Origin: Desulfobacterales bacterium | GTDB taxonomy: Bacteria > Desulfobacterota > Desulfobacteria > Desulfobacterales > BuS5 | Direction: 5' to 3' | DNA length: 7,237 bases | Assembly: GCA_016735355.1 (NCBI GenBank) | Contig: JAERRQ010000308.1 | Span: forward strand, 1 to 7,237 | In this document: in pieces, positions 1 to 6,794 of the stretch | How positions within the stretch are numbered: position 1 is the first letter of the stretch | How the letters are laid out: every line of letters starts with the position of its first letter | The notes under the pieces: generated by a model | What the model saw: the letters and a program-made list of their open reading frames with translations, nothing else | Databases searched by the model: none | What the model was told of the DNA's origin: nothing | Made by a program: the position numbers and the translations under genes

Positions 1-721
1 GCGCGGTAATGAGTGATCCGCTCCTGCCGGCCGCTTCAACTATTATGGTCCCAAGGGAGATGCCGCTGATAACCCTGTTTCTTTTAGGAAAATTATGAGC
101 CTCCGGCTCAGCGTGCAGAGAAAACTCCGATATCACTGCACCGTTTTCGGATATTTTTTGAAAAAGCTTTCTGTTTTTTTGAGGATAAATCTTTTCGAGT
201 CCGCTTCCCAGTACGGCAATGGTTTTTCCACGGCCTGCCAGAGCTCCTATGTGGGCGGCTGTATCTATGCCCAGCGCCATCCCGCTTATAATAGTAACCT
301 TGTGTGAGACCAGTTCCTGAGCCAGGCGCTTTGTTATTGTAACTCCGTATGCGGTGGCTTTTCTTGAGCCTACTATTGCAATTTTTTTAATGGATCTGTC
401 AAGAGTTCCATGAACATAAAGAAATGGCGGTGGATCATGTATCTGATATAGTAGTGAAGGGTAAAGCGGATCGGTAAGGGGTATAATGCGGTAACTCTTT
501 TTTTTTATAAGAGCAATTTCATTCTTATCTTTAGCAAGTATTTTGAAATTTAATATTGCATAGGCTGTTTTGGCGTTTACACCATCAACGCCGGCAATAT
601 CTGCGATTGTTGATTTAAAAACTGTTTCCGGCGATCCGAAACGATCAATCAGCAGTTTAAAGATATGATTTCCGACTCCGGGAACAGATTTTAAAGAAAA
701 CCAGGGCAGCAATCTATCCAT
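1..721 (-). CDS. dprA: DNA-processing protein DprA (5' part, cut by window edge)
   Basis: DprA binds single-stranded DNA in the cytoplasm and loads RecA on it, mainly during natural transformation; many non-competent bacteria also carry it. The frame is open for 240 codons from ATG at 719-721 to the window edge. Residues 8-55 look like paired helix-hairpin-helix (SAM-like) segments (SVPGVGNHI, IAGVDGVNAKTA). The Rossmann-like DprA core follows: IVGSRKATAYG at 116-126, ISGMALGIDTAAH at 145-157, VLGSGLEKIYP at 170-180, FPKRNRVISG at 211-220 and VEAAGRSGSLITA at 228-240. These are the family's signature motifs. Full-length members have roughly 360-380 residues, so the end of the core and the usual C-terminal winged-helix domain lie outside. 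The start codon directly abuts the secF stop codon (TAA then ATG), which implies translational coupling. No frameshift was seen. Family assignment is very secure; a role in competence is inferred. Confidence 0.96.
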   Translation of the reverse strand, partial: MDRLLPWFSLKSVPGVGNHIFKLLIDRFGSPETVFKSTIADIAGVDGVNAKTAYAILNFKILAKDKNEIALIKKKSYRIIPLTDPLYPSLLYQIHDPPPFLYVHGTLDRSIKKIAIVGSRKATAYGVTITKRLAQELVSHKVTIISGMALGIDTAAHIGALAGRGKTIAVLGSGLEKIYPQKNRKLFQKISENGAVISEFSLHAEPEAHNFPKRNRVISGISLGTIIVEAAGRSGSLITA

Positions 722-1780
722 TTATCTTTTTTTACTTTTCCCCTGCCAGGCCAGAAGTATGGGACTCGCTACAAAAATTGAAGAGTAGGTTCCCGTAAGC
801 ACGCCTATGATCATGGCAAATGCAAAGTCATGAATTATTCCTCCGCCCATTAAAAAGAGTGCTACCACCACCACCAGCGTGGTGATTGATGTTAAAATTG
901 TACGGCTTAAAGTTTCGTTTATGCTCCCGTTGATAATAGTTTCAAGCCGTTTTTTATGATGTTTGCGCTGATTTTCCCTGATACGGTCAAAGACAATGAT
1001 TGTATCATTGAGAGAGTAACCTATTATTGTGAGCAGGGCGGCTATAATGGGAAGAGTAAATTCAAGGTCCATGATAGAGAATATACCTACGGTTATGGTC
1101 ACATCATGAATAAGAGCCACTATTGCGCCCATAGCATATTTAAGCTCAAGGAACCAGAAAAGTATCAGGGTTACAATAATTGCTACGGCGATAAGCACCG
1201 GTATGGTGTTTTCCAAAGCAAAAAAATTGCATATTTTAAGGATAACGATAACCGAGCCAATCAGCACAACCGCTATGAATCCGCTCAACAGCCATTTTAA
1301 TTCAAAACGTCCGGAAATATATATTGTAATAAAGAGCAAAGCATAAAACATGGCAAATAGCGCTTTTTCTCTTAAATCTTTGCCGACCTGGGGGCCGACC
1401 ATCTCGATCCTTCGAATATCAGCCTGACCACCTGTTGAAGCTTCAAGAGCGTTTTTCATTTCCATAGAAAAATCTTCGGCTGCCAAAACCGACTTATCGG
1501 TTCTGATCAGATATTCATTCTCCTTTTGATCACCGAACTGCTGTACGGATGATTTACCGAGTTTTATCCTGGCAAGCCCTTTTTTTATGTCGTTTATGCT
1601 GATCGGAGATGTGAACCTGACCTGTATCAGGGTGCCCCCTGAAAAATCGACTCCGTACCTGGGGCCTTTATGCATGACCAGGGAAATCATACTGATCATG
1701 ATGAATGTTATTGATATAAAGAAAGCAATCTTTCTTTTACTGGTAAAATCAATATTAATACCTGGTTTTATAAATTGCAT
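722..1780 (-). CDS. secF: Protein translocase subunit SecF, with extra transmembrane pair
   Basis: SecF pairs with SecD in the inner membrane and uses the proton motive force to help proteins leave the SecYEG channel. The 352-residue product has a first helix at about 17-36, the motif RYGVDFSGGTLIQVRF (41-56), a small periplasmic domain, VGPQVGKDLREKA (128-140), then a membrane-rich C-terminal half with ALIHDVTITVG (222-232) and GYSLNDTIIVFDRIREN (254-270). D226 and R266 match the Asp and Arg linked to proton relay in the SecDF family. The oddity is length: SecF usually has about 300 residues. Here about 52 extra, very hydrophobic residues (around 161-213) separate the RFE motif from the segment that normally follows it. 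The ATG at 1778-1780 has a GGAG about 10 nt upstream. The gene lies 42 bp after secD and touches dprA. Confidence 0.97.
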   Translation of the reverse strand: MQFIKPGINIDFTSKRKIAFFISITFIMISMISLVMHKGPRYGVDFSGGTLIQVRFTSPISINDIKKGLARIKLGKSSVQQFGDQKENEYLIRTDKSVLAAEDFSMEMKNALEASTGGQADIRRIEMVGPQVGKDLREKALFAMFYALLFITIYISGRFELKWLLSGFIAVVLIGSVIVILKICNFFALENTIPVLIAVAIIVTLILFWFLELKYAMGAIVALIHDVTITVGIFSIMDLEFTLPIIAALLTIIGYSLNDTIIVFDRIRENQRKHHKKRLETIINGSINETLSRTILTSITTLVVVVALFLMGGGIIHDFAFAMIIGVLTGTYSSIFVASPILLAWQGKSKKR

Positions 1781-1822
1781 AGATTAATATCTCCGGCTTT
1801 GAGACCTTGTTTCTCTTTCGTT

Positions 1823-3397
1823 TTATATACTTAAACTCTTGATTTTTCTATTTATAAGTAAATAGTCAAATATTAGCCGTGACAGGATAAGAGCGGTAAA
1901 CAGGCTTGCTATCACTCCCAGGCTTAAGGTAACGGCAAACCCCTTGACAGGTCCGGTGCCGAACTGGAAAAGAACAAGAGCGGCAATAAGGGTGGTAACG
2001 TTTGCGTCGAGAATTGTAATTGTAGCCCTGCTGTAACCGGCATCCACCGCAGCCCTGGGAGTCCTGCCAAAACGCAGTTCCTCCCTTATTCGTTCATATA
2101 TCAGAACATTTGCATCTACCGCCATGCCTATGGTGAGTATAACACCTGCTATGCCGGGGAGTGTTAAAGTTGCCTGAAACGCTGCCAGACCTCCGGCAAT
2201 CAAAATAATATTCAGAATCAGGGCAACATCAGCGATAAACCCGGAACCTTTATAATAGATCAGCATAAACAGAACCACAAGCAGACCCCCGGCGGCCATG
2301 GAAAAAAGCCCTTTTTTGATCGAATCCGAGCCCAGTGAGGGACCTACGGTTCTCTCTTCTAGTATCTTTACAGGCGCCGGCAGAGCGCCGGCGCGTAGTA
2401 TAATGGCCAGATCGTGCGCCTCTTCGGTTGAAAAATTGCCTGTAATGCGGGCCTCCCCGCCTGCAATTTTATCCTGTATAACAGGCGCTGAATAGACCTT
2501 GTTGTCAAGCACGATGGCAAGCCGTTTTTTTATGTTAGCGCCGGTTATCCTGGCAAAGTCTCTTGCGCCTTTTTTGTCAAATTTAATTGAAACATAAGGT
2601 TCGTTGTATTGAGAATCTATCTGCACCCTCGCATCTGTCAGAGTAGCGCCGGTTAAAGCGGTTCTTTTTTTTATCAGCATCGGAGTTTTACTGCTTCGCC
2701 CTGTTTGATCATCTTTATGGATTTGGTAGAGTATTTCGCTTCCCGGGGGCGGTGTACCGTTTAAGGCAGTATTGACATCATGCGTTTCATCTACAAGTTT
2801 AAATTCAAGCAGGGCAGTCTTGCCGATAAGATCCTTGGCCCTTTGGGTATTTTTTATGCCGGGCAACTGGATCAATATACGTTTTTCACCCTGAATTCTT
2901 ATATCAGGCTCACTTACACCAAACTGGTCTATTCTGTTTCTTATTGTTTCCAGGGCCTGTTCGGTAGCCATTTTTTTAATATGCAGGGCTTCATCAGCAG
3001 GGAGATTTATAACTATAGTATTAATTCCATTTTCCGTAGATCTGGATTGTATATGCAAATCCCGGTATTCTTTATGAATAAAATTTTCAAAATTATTTAC
3101 ACTTTTATCAGGCATTTTAAGCGCAATGCCGGTTCCTTCCACCAGCTTTATCCCGGTATGCCGGATACTGTTTTTTTTTAAATCTCTCCGCAGTTCGTGG
3201 GAAATCCGCTCAAGTGTACTGTCAACAGCTTTTTCCGTATCCACTTCAAGGACAAGGTGCATTCCTCCCTGGAGATCAAGCCCCAGGTTGATTTTTTTAT
3301 GCGGCCACCAGCCCGGCTGTATCGTGGGAAGTAGATAAATAACAGCGGTTATCAAAACCAGCAGAACAAAAATAGGTCTCCAGGTAATATCCTTCAA
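1823..3397 (-). CDS. secD: Protein translocase subunit SecD
   Basis: SecD is the larger partner of SecF in the inner-membrane complex that completes Sec-dependent export. The frame could start at TTG 3437-3439 (538 residues), but I choose TTG at 3395-3397 (524 residues). That codon has an AAGGA 8 nt upstream and gives an N-terminus (MKDITWRPIFVLL) leading straight into the first membrane helix. The 14 extra residues look unlike SecD and their start has no clear ribosome binding site. With the chosen start: helix 1 at about 8-24, NLGLDLQGGMHLVLEVD at 37-53, the periplasmic P1 region including RNRIDQFGVSEPDIRIQG at 153-170, TVGPSLGSDSIKKG at 350-363, then five C-terminal helices. GMAVDANVLIYERI lies at 424-437, and D428 corresponds to the proton-relay aspartate (E. 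coli D519). It is shorter than E. coli SecD (615 residues) but intact. Confidence 0.96.
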   Translation of the reverse strand: MKDITWRPIFVLLVLITAVIYLLPTIQPGWWPHKKINLGLDLQGGMHLVLEVDTEKAVDSTLERISHELRRDLKKNSIRHTGIKLVEGTGIALKMPDKSVNNFENFIHKEYRDLHIQSRSTENGINTIVINLPADEALHIKKMATEQALETIRNRIDQFGVSEPDIRIQGEKRILIQLPGIKNTQRAKDLIGKTALLEFKLVDETHDVNTALNGTPPPGSEILYQIHKDDQTGRSSKTPMLIKKRTALTGATLTDARVQIDSQYNEPYVSIKFDKKGARDFARITGANIKKRLAIVLDNKVYSAPVIQDKIAGGEARITGNFSTEEAHDLAIILRAGALPAPVKILEERTVGPSLGSDSIKKGLFSMAAGGLLVVLFMLIYYKGSGFIADVALILNIILIAGGLAAFQATLTLPGIAGVILTIGMAVDANVLIYERIREELRFGRTPRAAVDAGYSRATITILDANVTTLIAALVLFQFGTGPVKGFAVTLSLGVIASLFTALILSRLIFDYLLINRKIKSLSI

Positions 3398-3404
3398 AAC
3401 CAGG

Positions 3405-3410
3405 TTCCTT
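3405..3410 (-). promoter_or_regulatory. Ribosome binding site deciding the secD start
   Basis: On the minus strand the sequence reads AAGGAA, and AAGGA ends 8 nt before the TTG at 3395-3397. No comparable purine-rich motif precedes the upstream TTG at 3437-3439. There is no in-frame ATG near the N-terminus, so secD must use a non-ATG start either way. The location is seen directly; its use as the true site is inferred. Confidence 0.6.
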
Positions 3411-3459
3411 TCTTGGAAAAAATTGATTATAATCGACAAGCAATTCAGAATCTATCAAT

Positions 3460-3475
3460 TGTCAGATTGTCAGAT
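3460..3475. repeat. Tandem 8-bp direct repeat in the yajC-secD gap
   Basis: Two exact adjacent copies of TGTCAGAT (3460-3467 and 3468-3475) sit in the non-coding stretch between the yajC stop and the secD start. The rest of this gap (3398-3579) shows no gene, no convincing terminator and no good promoter. A TATAAT-like hexamer occurs near 3427-3432 on the minus strand without a well-spaced -35 box. The repeat may be chance. Confidence 0.5.
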
Positions 3476-3579
3476 CATTACCCGCTTTTAAAATTTGGCA
3501 TAAGGCTAGAGGTAGAAAGGCGTATGATATGATAATACTCCGACGACCGATAACTCATTTAAATTATTTATGTGGAAAT

Positions 3580-3927
3580 CTATCGTTTTTCTTCTTTTTT
3601 TGCCTGGGTTTGTTGCTGCGGGGAGACAAGTGCGGTAATGCTCCCTCGAGCTACTTTTACGCGAACCTGATTTGCTATCTCAACAGTAATATCGTTGTCA
3701 TCCACAGAGGTAATACGGCCGTATATGCTGCCTCCTGTGAGAATCCTGTCGCCTTTTTTCAGATTGCCTATCATTTCCTGATGTTTTTTCTGTTTTTTCT
3801 GCTGTGGTCGGATAAGCAGGAAATAGAAAATAACAAACATGAGAATCAGCGGGATAAATGCCGTAAACCCGCCGGATCCCTGGCCTGCTCCGCCTCCCGC
3901 TCCCAGTGCATATGCGATACTTGTCAA
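3580..3927 (-). CDS. yajC: Preprotein translocase subunit YajC
   Basis: YajC is a small single-pass inner-membrane protein that co-purifies with the SecDF complex; its exact contribution to export is modest. The 115-residue product fits the usual length of about 110. It has a short Gly/Ala-rich N-terminus, one membrane helix at about 22-40 (FTAFIPLILMFVIFYFLLI), the hallmark RPQQKKQKKHQEM (41-53) at the cytosolic edge, and the conserved LKKGDRILTGGSIYGRITSV (56-75). A basic tail (TQAKKEEKR) ends the protein. The start is TTG at 3925-3927, supported by a strong GGGAGG 5 nt upstream; no ATG lies before the membrane helix. It is followed by secD in the classic yajC-secD-secF order. A candidate promoter lies about 70 bp upstream of the start. 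Confidence 0.96.
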   Translation of the reverse strand: MTSIAYALGAGGGAGQGSGGFTAFIPLILMFVIFYFLLIRPQQKKQKKHQEMIGNLKKGDRILTGGSIYGRITSVDDNDITVEIANQVRVKVARGSITALVSPQQQTQAKKEEKR

Positions 3928-3932
3928 AATAA

Positions 3933-3938
3933 CCTCCC
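3933..3938 (-). promoter_or_regulatory. Strong ribosome binding site for yajC
   Basis: The minus strand reads GGGAGG, close to a full anti-Shine-Dalgarno match, 5 nt before the TTG at 3925-3927. It fixes a rare start codon and may offset the poor initiation expected from TTG. Confidence 0.75.
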
Positions 3939-3994
3939 TTTTTGGACCTTTGTAAATGCCCTATTGTATAATCTTAGTCAATTTGTTTTGTGGT

Positions 3995-4023
3995 GATATA
4001 CTGTAAAAAAAATTGTGCGTCAA
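3995..4023 (-). promoter_or_regulatory. Candidate sigma70-type promoter for yajC-secDF
   Basis: On the minus strand TTGACG (4018-4023) is followed after exactly 17 nt by TATATC (3995-4000). That is five of six matches to the -35 consensus and four or five to the -10, at ideal spacing. Transcription would begin near 3988, leaving a leader of about 60 nt before the yajC TTG. It lies in the 161-bp gap between the LysM-like gene and yajC, the natural place for an internal promoter. Prediction only: AT-rich DNA yields such matches by chance. Confidence 0.5.
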
Positions 4024-4088
4024 TTATTTCTTATTAATATTGCCCAAGTATTCCTAAAACGGCAGCGCCCATAAAGCAAAGCGCTCCT

Positions 4089-4847
4089 CTATTTCGAAGG
4101 AATCCAGAGGGTCTCACCGTCAAACTGAATGCCGTTTACATTTTTGTAATCAATAGAATCGAGCAGCCCGAAAATCTGTGTCATATTATACACAACCAAT
4201 TTGTTTAAAGGATGGATCAGGTTAAGATCTATATCCAGCCTGTTCTCTTTAATGTTATAAATACTTACCAGGTTTTCGGAAAATTTTAAAATTTTACCCA
4301 CACCGGAGCTGTAACCTGATTGATTCGGTTCATCGGAGGAGGGCGCAAGAGGAATGCCTTTATGGTCAAAAAAGTCCTTTAAAAATTTGAAGTGTATGTT
4401 CCAAATACTGTCTCCTTTTTTTACTATATATATACCGAACGTCTCAAATTTATATTTCGAATCTTTTTTTGCCGATCCGATATCAGATTCGACGATCTCA
4501 CCGCTTTTTAAGCGTATCTTTTCAATAATTTTTTTCATGGGAACCGTTGAATGGCCGATTTTCAGCGTTTCATCGGATTTAAGAATAACATCAACTCCGT
4601 TTTCGATCCCGTAGTCTGTTTTTCGTTGTTCCATCATCTCCTTTAGTGCAGTATCGTTCTCAATGTTGTTATAATCTACAACAGACTGCTTTTTAACAGG
4701 AATGTGCGCAACTTCTGTAGTATCAGTTATGACAGGTTTATCTTTTGATATTAGCCATAATCCTGCAATAATAAGTAGAATAATTACTACAAATATTAGG
4801 CTCAATTTTAAGAAAAACTTTGAGTTTTCGGTTTTTTTTATTGGCAT
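4089..4847 (-). CDS. Membrane-anchored protein with LysM-like segment, function unknown
   Basis: I do not recognise a named family. From ATG 4845-4847 the product has 252 residues: a short basic N-terminus, one membrane helix at about 14-34 (LKLSLIFVVIILLIIAGLWL), and a long region predicted to face the periplasm. A LysM-like start appears at about 139-151 (GIYIVKKGDSIWN), the classic YxVkkGDS/TLW pattern. The sequence then diverges, with a polar insertion at about 165-184, before segments such as NLVSIYNIKENR and a C-terminal GETLWIPSK. LysM modules bind peptidoglycan, so a cell-wall-contacting anchored protein is plausible. An upstream TTG (4857-4859) would add four residues, but the ATG has a GAGGGG-type site at good spacing and the added residues include the ribosome binding site itself. 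It starts 21 bp after rng, so the two are probably co-transcribed. Confidence 0.8.
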   Translation of the reverse strand: MPIKKTENSKFFLKLSLIFVVIILLIIAGLWLISKDKPVITDTTEVAHIPVKKQSVVDYNNIENDTALKEMMEQRKTDYGIENGVDVILKSDETLKIGHSTVPMKKIIEKIRLKSGEIVESDIGSAKKDSKYKFETFGIYIVKKGDSIWNIHFKFLKDFFDHKGIPLAPSSDEPNQSGYSSGVGKILKFSENLVSIYNIKENRLDIDLNLIHPLNKLVVYNMTQIFGLLDSIDYKNVNGIQFDGETLWIPSK

Positions 4848-4868
4848 ATATCCCCTCAATTATAAAAT

Positions 4869-6329
4869 TTAACAGTAATCTATTTTTGATTCCATATGCA
4901 TCATAGAGCTTTCTGCTACGATATTAATTTGAATACCCCGGCTTGTTTCCAGTTCAAGAAGTTCCTTTCTTTTTTTATTTAAGAGGTATTGGGCAACATC
5001 AACAGGCACAATACATTTAATCGAAACTATTTCACTTTTAAGAGTTGTCGCGCTTAACTCCCTTAAAAAACTGAGGCCGCGTGTTTCAAGAGATGGAATC
5101 TGTCCCTTTCCCTGGCAATGCTTGCAGGTTTCGAAACTGCTGAACTCTATGGATGGACGTATTCTTTGCCGTGACATTTCGATTAAACCGAATTGTGATA
5201 TTTTACCGACTTTTGTTTTTGCCTTATCGACTTTAAGATGGAGTTTAAGGGCCTTTTCTACTTGTGCTTTATGCTTACGGTCTCTCATATCTATCATGTC
5301 CAGCACAATAAGACCACCAAGATCCCGAAGTCTGAGCTGCCTGGCAATCTCTTCCGCCGCTTCTATGTTTGTATGTGAGGCAGTCTGTTCAATAGACTTT
5401 TCTTTGGTTGCTTTTCCTGAATTTACATCTATTGCCACAAGAGCTTCGGTCTGTTCAATTACTATGGAACCGCCGGATTTTAATCCGACACGGCTTTGAA
5501 AAATGGAAGAGATCTGGTTTTCAAGCTGGTATTTTGAAAATATCGGTTTAGCCCCCTTGTAGAGTTTGACGATCCGGGTCTCTTTGGGAGCAATAATTTT
5601 AATGAAATTTTTGGCCTCCCGGAATAAGGTCTCATTATCTATTAAAATTTCGGTAACATCAGGAGTGAAATAATCACGCAATGATCTCAGAACCAGGTTC
5701 CTTTCCTTGTAAAGCAGGCAGGGCGCCTTTTCATTAGTTACGTTTTTATTAATATTTTTCCAAAGCCGCAAAAGATAGCTCATATCTTTGGAGATATTGG
5801 TTGTTGTACATTTTTCCCCTGCTGTGCGGACTATTAAACCAAAATCCTCAGGCAGTTTAAGCCTCTCGATTATATTCTTTAATCTGCTACGTTCTTTTTC
5901 ATCCTCAATTTTTCTTGAAATTCCTTTATTGACAGCACCCGGCATAAGAACTACGTATCTTCCAGGTAGTGAAATATATGTCGTAAGCATTGCTCCTTTT
6001 TTCATAAAAGGATCTTTTGTTATTTGTACGATTAGCTCCTGCCCGGTTTTGACTAAATTACTCAGGGTTTTGCTTCTTGAAGGATTGTCCTGATAATAAT
6101 CGCTGTGTATCTCTTTCTGACCGAGAAAACCATGCCTCTCGGCTCCATAATCAACGAATACGGCTTGTAGACTAGGCTCAATGCGGGTTATAATACCTTT
6201 ATAAATATTGCCGTGTGTAATAGCCTTTGAAGCACGGTCAATATAAAAACCATCCAGTTTGTTTTTTCTTATGGTTGCTATTCTGCATTCTTCAGGATCC
6301 ACTGCGTTAACAAGGATTTTTACACTCAT
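4869..6329 (-). CDS. rng: Ribonuclease G (RNase E/G family)
   Basis: RNase G is a cytoplasmic endoribonuclease that matures the 5' end of 16S rRNA and starts decay of some mRNAs, preferring 5'-monophosphorylated RNA. The 486-residue product is close to E. coli RNase G (489) and lacks the long C-terminal scaffold of RNase E. The S1 domain spans about 38-120 (GNIYKGIITRIEPSLQAVFV, then FLGQKEIH). The family motif DPFMKKGAMLTTYISLPGRY lies at 106-125. The catalytic Mg-binding aspartates are D301 (VAIDVNSGKATK) and D344 (GLIVLDMIDMRDR), 43 residues apart as in E. coli RNase E D303/D346. The zinc-link cysteines are C402 and C405 in CKHCQGKG. FGLIEMSRQRIRPS is at 380-393. The ATG at 6327-6329 has AAAGGA 9 nt upstream. 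It diverges from leuS and is followed closely by the LysM-like gene. Confidence 0.96.
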   Translation of the reverse strand: MSVKILVNAVDPEECRIATIRKNKLDGFYIDRASKAITHGNIYKGIITRIEPSLQAVFVDYGAERHGFLGQKEIHSDYYQDNPSRSKTLSNLVKTGQELIVQITKDPFMKKGAMLTTYISLPGRYVVLMPGAVNKGISRKIEDEKERSRLKNIIERLKLPEDFGLIVRTAGEKCTTTNISKDMSYLLRLWKNINKNVTNEKAPCLLYKERNLVLRSLRDYFTPDVTEILIDNETLFREAKNFIKIIAPKETRIVKLYKGAKPIFSKYQLENQISSIFQSRVGLKSGGSIVIEQTEALVAIDVNSGKATKEKSIEQTASHTNIEAAEEIARQLRLRDLGGLIVLDMIDMRDRKHKAQVEKALKLHLKVDKAKTKVGKISQFGLIEMSRQRIRPSIEFSSFETCKHCQGKGQIPSLETRGLSFLRELSATTLKSEIVSIKCIVPVDVAQYLLNKKRKELLELETSRGIQINIVAESSMMHMESKIDYC

Positions 6330-6382
6330 TAAATAATATCCTTTGCGCCTATTGTAAGAAGATTAAATCTAAGGGTTTGCTC

Positions 6383-6554
6383 AACTTAGGATTGGGGATG
6401 AAATAAATTGCCCATAATTGCGCCGGGCTTGTGGTCGCCTTCAAGGCGCATCAATGGTTGCATACTCGAAGTCTGTGGCCATTGATGCAACACAGAAGCC
6501 GGACACAAGAACAAGTAATTATGGGTAATTTATAAAATTCACGATCCTTAGGTT
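6383..6554. repeat. 172-nt near-symmetric inverted-repeat element (MITE-like or structured RNA)
   Basis: Arms pair around a centre at 6468. The outermost arm AACTTAGGAT (6383-6392) pairs with 6544-6554. The 17-nt arm 6403-6419 (ATAAATTGCCCATAATT) pairs with 6517-6533 with one mismatch that is a G-U wobble in RNA. CTTGTG (6428-6433) pairs with CACAAG (6504-6509). GCATCAATGG (6448-6457) pairs perfectly with CCATTGATGC (6479-6488), and ACT/AGT closes on a CGA loop (6464-6472). The left arm holds an extra small palindrome, CGCCTT-c-AAGGCG (6436-6448). CTTAGG occurs in the same orientation near both ends (6385-6390 and 6547-6552), which could be a target duplication. There is no coding capacity. 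The structure is seen directly; calling it a MITE, a hairpin RNA or another repeat family is inference. Confidence 0.8.
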
Positions 6555-6693
6555 AAAAAGAATTTGTTTTTCCTACTTTGGATAATGGAATATTTGATAA
6601 CAGGCACACTTAATTTTTAAATAATTCTTTTAGTTGAATATGAGATTGCCTTTAACAAGTCAAATATTTTCTGGATAATTGTTGCACCTTGCC

Positions 6694-6720
6694 TGTTGCA
6701 ACATATCAGAACAATATGTT
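6694..6720. repeat. Overlapping palindrome and inverted repeat upstream of leuS
   Basis: TGTTGCAACA (6694-6703) is a perfect 10-bp palindrome. It overlaps an inverted repeat with 7-bp arms, AACATAT (6700-6706) and ATATGTT (6714-6720), around a 7-nt spacer. Such dyads are typical of operator sites or small RNA hairpins, but no regulator can be named. Confidence 0.6.
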
Positions 6721-6748
6721 ATAGATTTCGCCTATATTGCGTCACTTG

Positions 6749-6779
6749 AATAATTTCAAAAATTATTGAGTAAAACTCA
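6749..6779. repeat. Two adjoining short hairpins upstream of leuS
   Basis: AATAATTT (6749-6756) and AAATTATT (6760-6767) form an 8-bp dyad with a 3-nt loop. Directly next to it, TGAGT (6767-6771) and ACTCA (6775-6779) form a 5-bp dyad around AAA. The second overlaps the -35 box and spacer of the candidate leuS promoter, so protein binding there could affect initiation. The first stem is all A-T and may reflect base composition. Confidence 0.5.
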
Positions 6780-6794
6780 GAGCTTCCGGATACT
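6766..6794 (+). promoter_or_regulatory. Possible sigma70-type promoter for leuS
   Basis: TTGAGT (6766-6771), a 17-nt spacer and GATACT (6789-6794) give four of six matches in each box at ideal spacing. The leader would be about 90 nt. Competing weak candidates exist further upstream, such as TTGCAA (6696-6701) with TTATAG (6719-6724) and TTGATA (6594-6599) with TTAAAT (6617-6622), so the choice is uncertain. Confidence 0.3.

Noticed and set aside
956..1300. 114-codon plus-strand open frame
   Set aside because: It lies antisense within secF, in a frame opposite a clearly conserved protein, and its translation has no family-like pattern.
3170..3181. Run of nine A on the secD coding strand as a programmed slippage site
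   Set aside because: The frame continues normally and gives conserved SecD sequence on both sides. There is no stop, stem or alternative product that would make slippage meaningful.
3529..3996. 155-codon plus-strand open frame
   Set aside because: It overlaps yajC on the other strand and is low-complexity, Cys/Phe/Ser-rich shadow translation. yajC is the real gene.
4064..4085. Possible rho-independent terminator after the LysM-like gene (AGCGC/GCGCT on the minus strand)
   Set aside because: The stem has only 5 bp with a 12-nt loop, and the following sequence has just four T in a row, offset from the stem. Too weak to call.
3398..5705. A 15-bp identical sequence at 3398-3412 (secD start region) and 5691-5705 (rng)
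   Set aside because: Both copies would encode ERNLV on the minus strand, and there is no longer homology around them. Coincidence is the simplest explanation.
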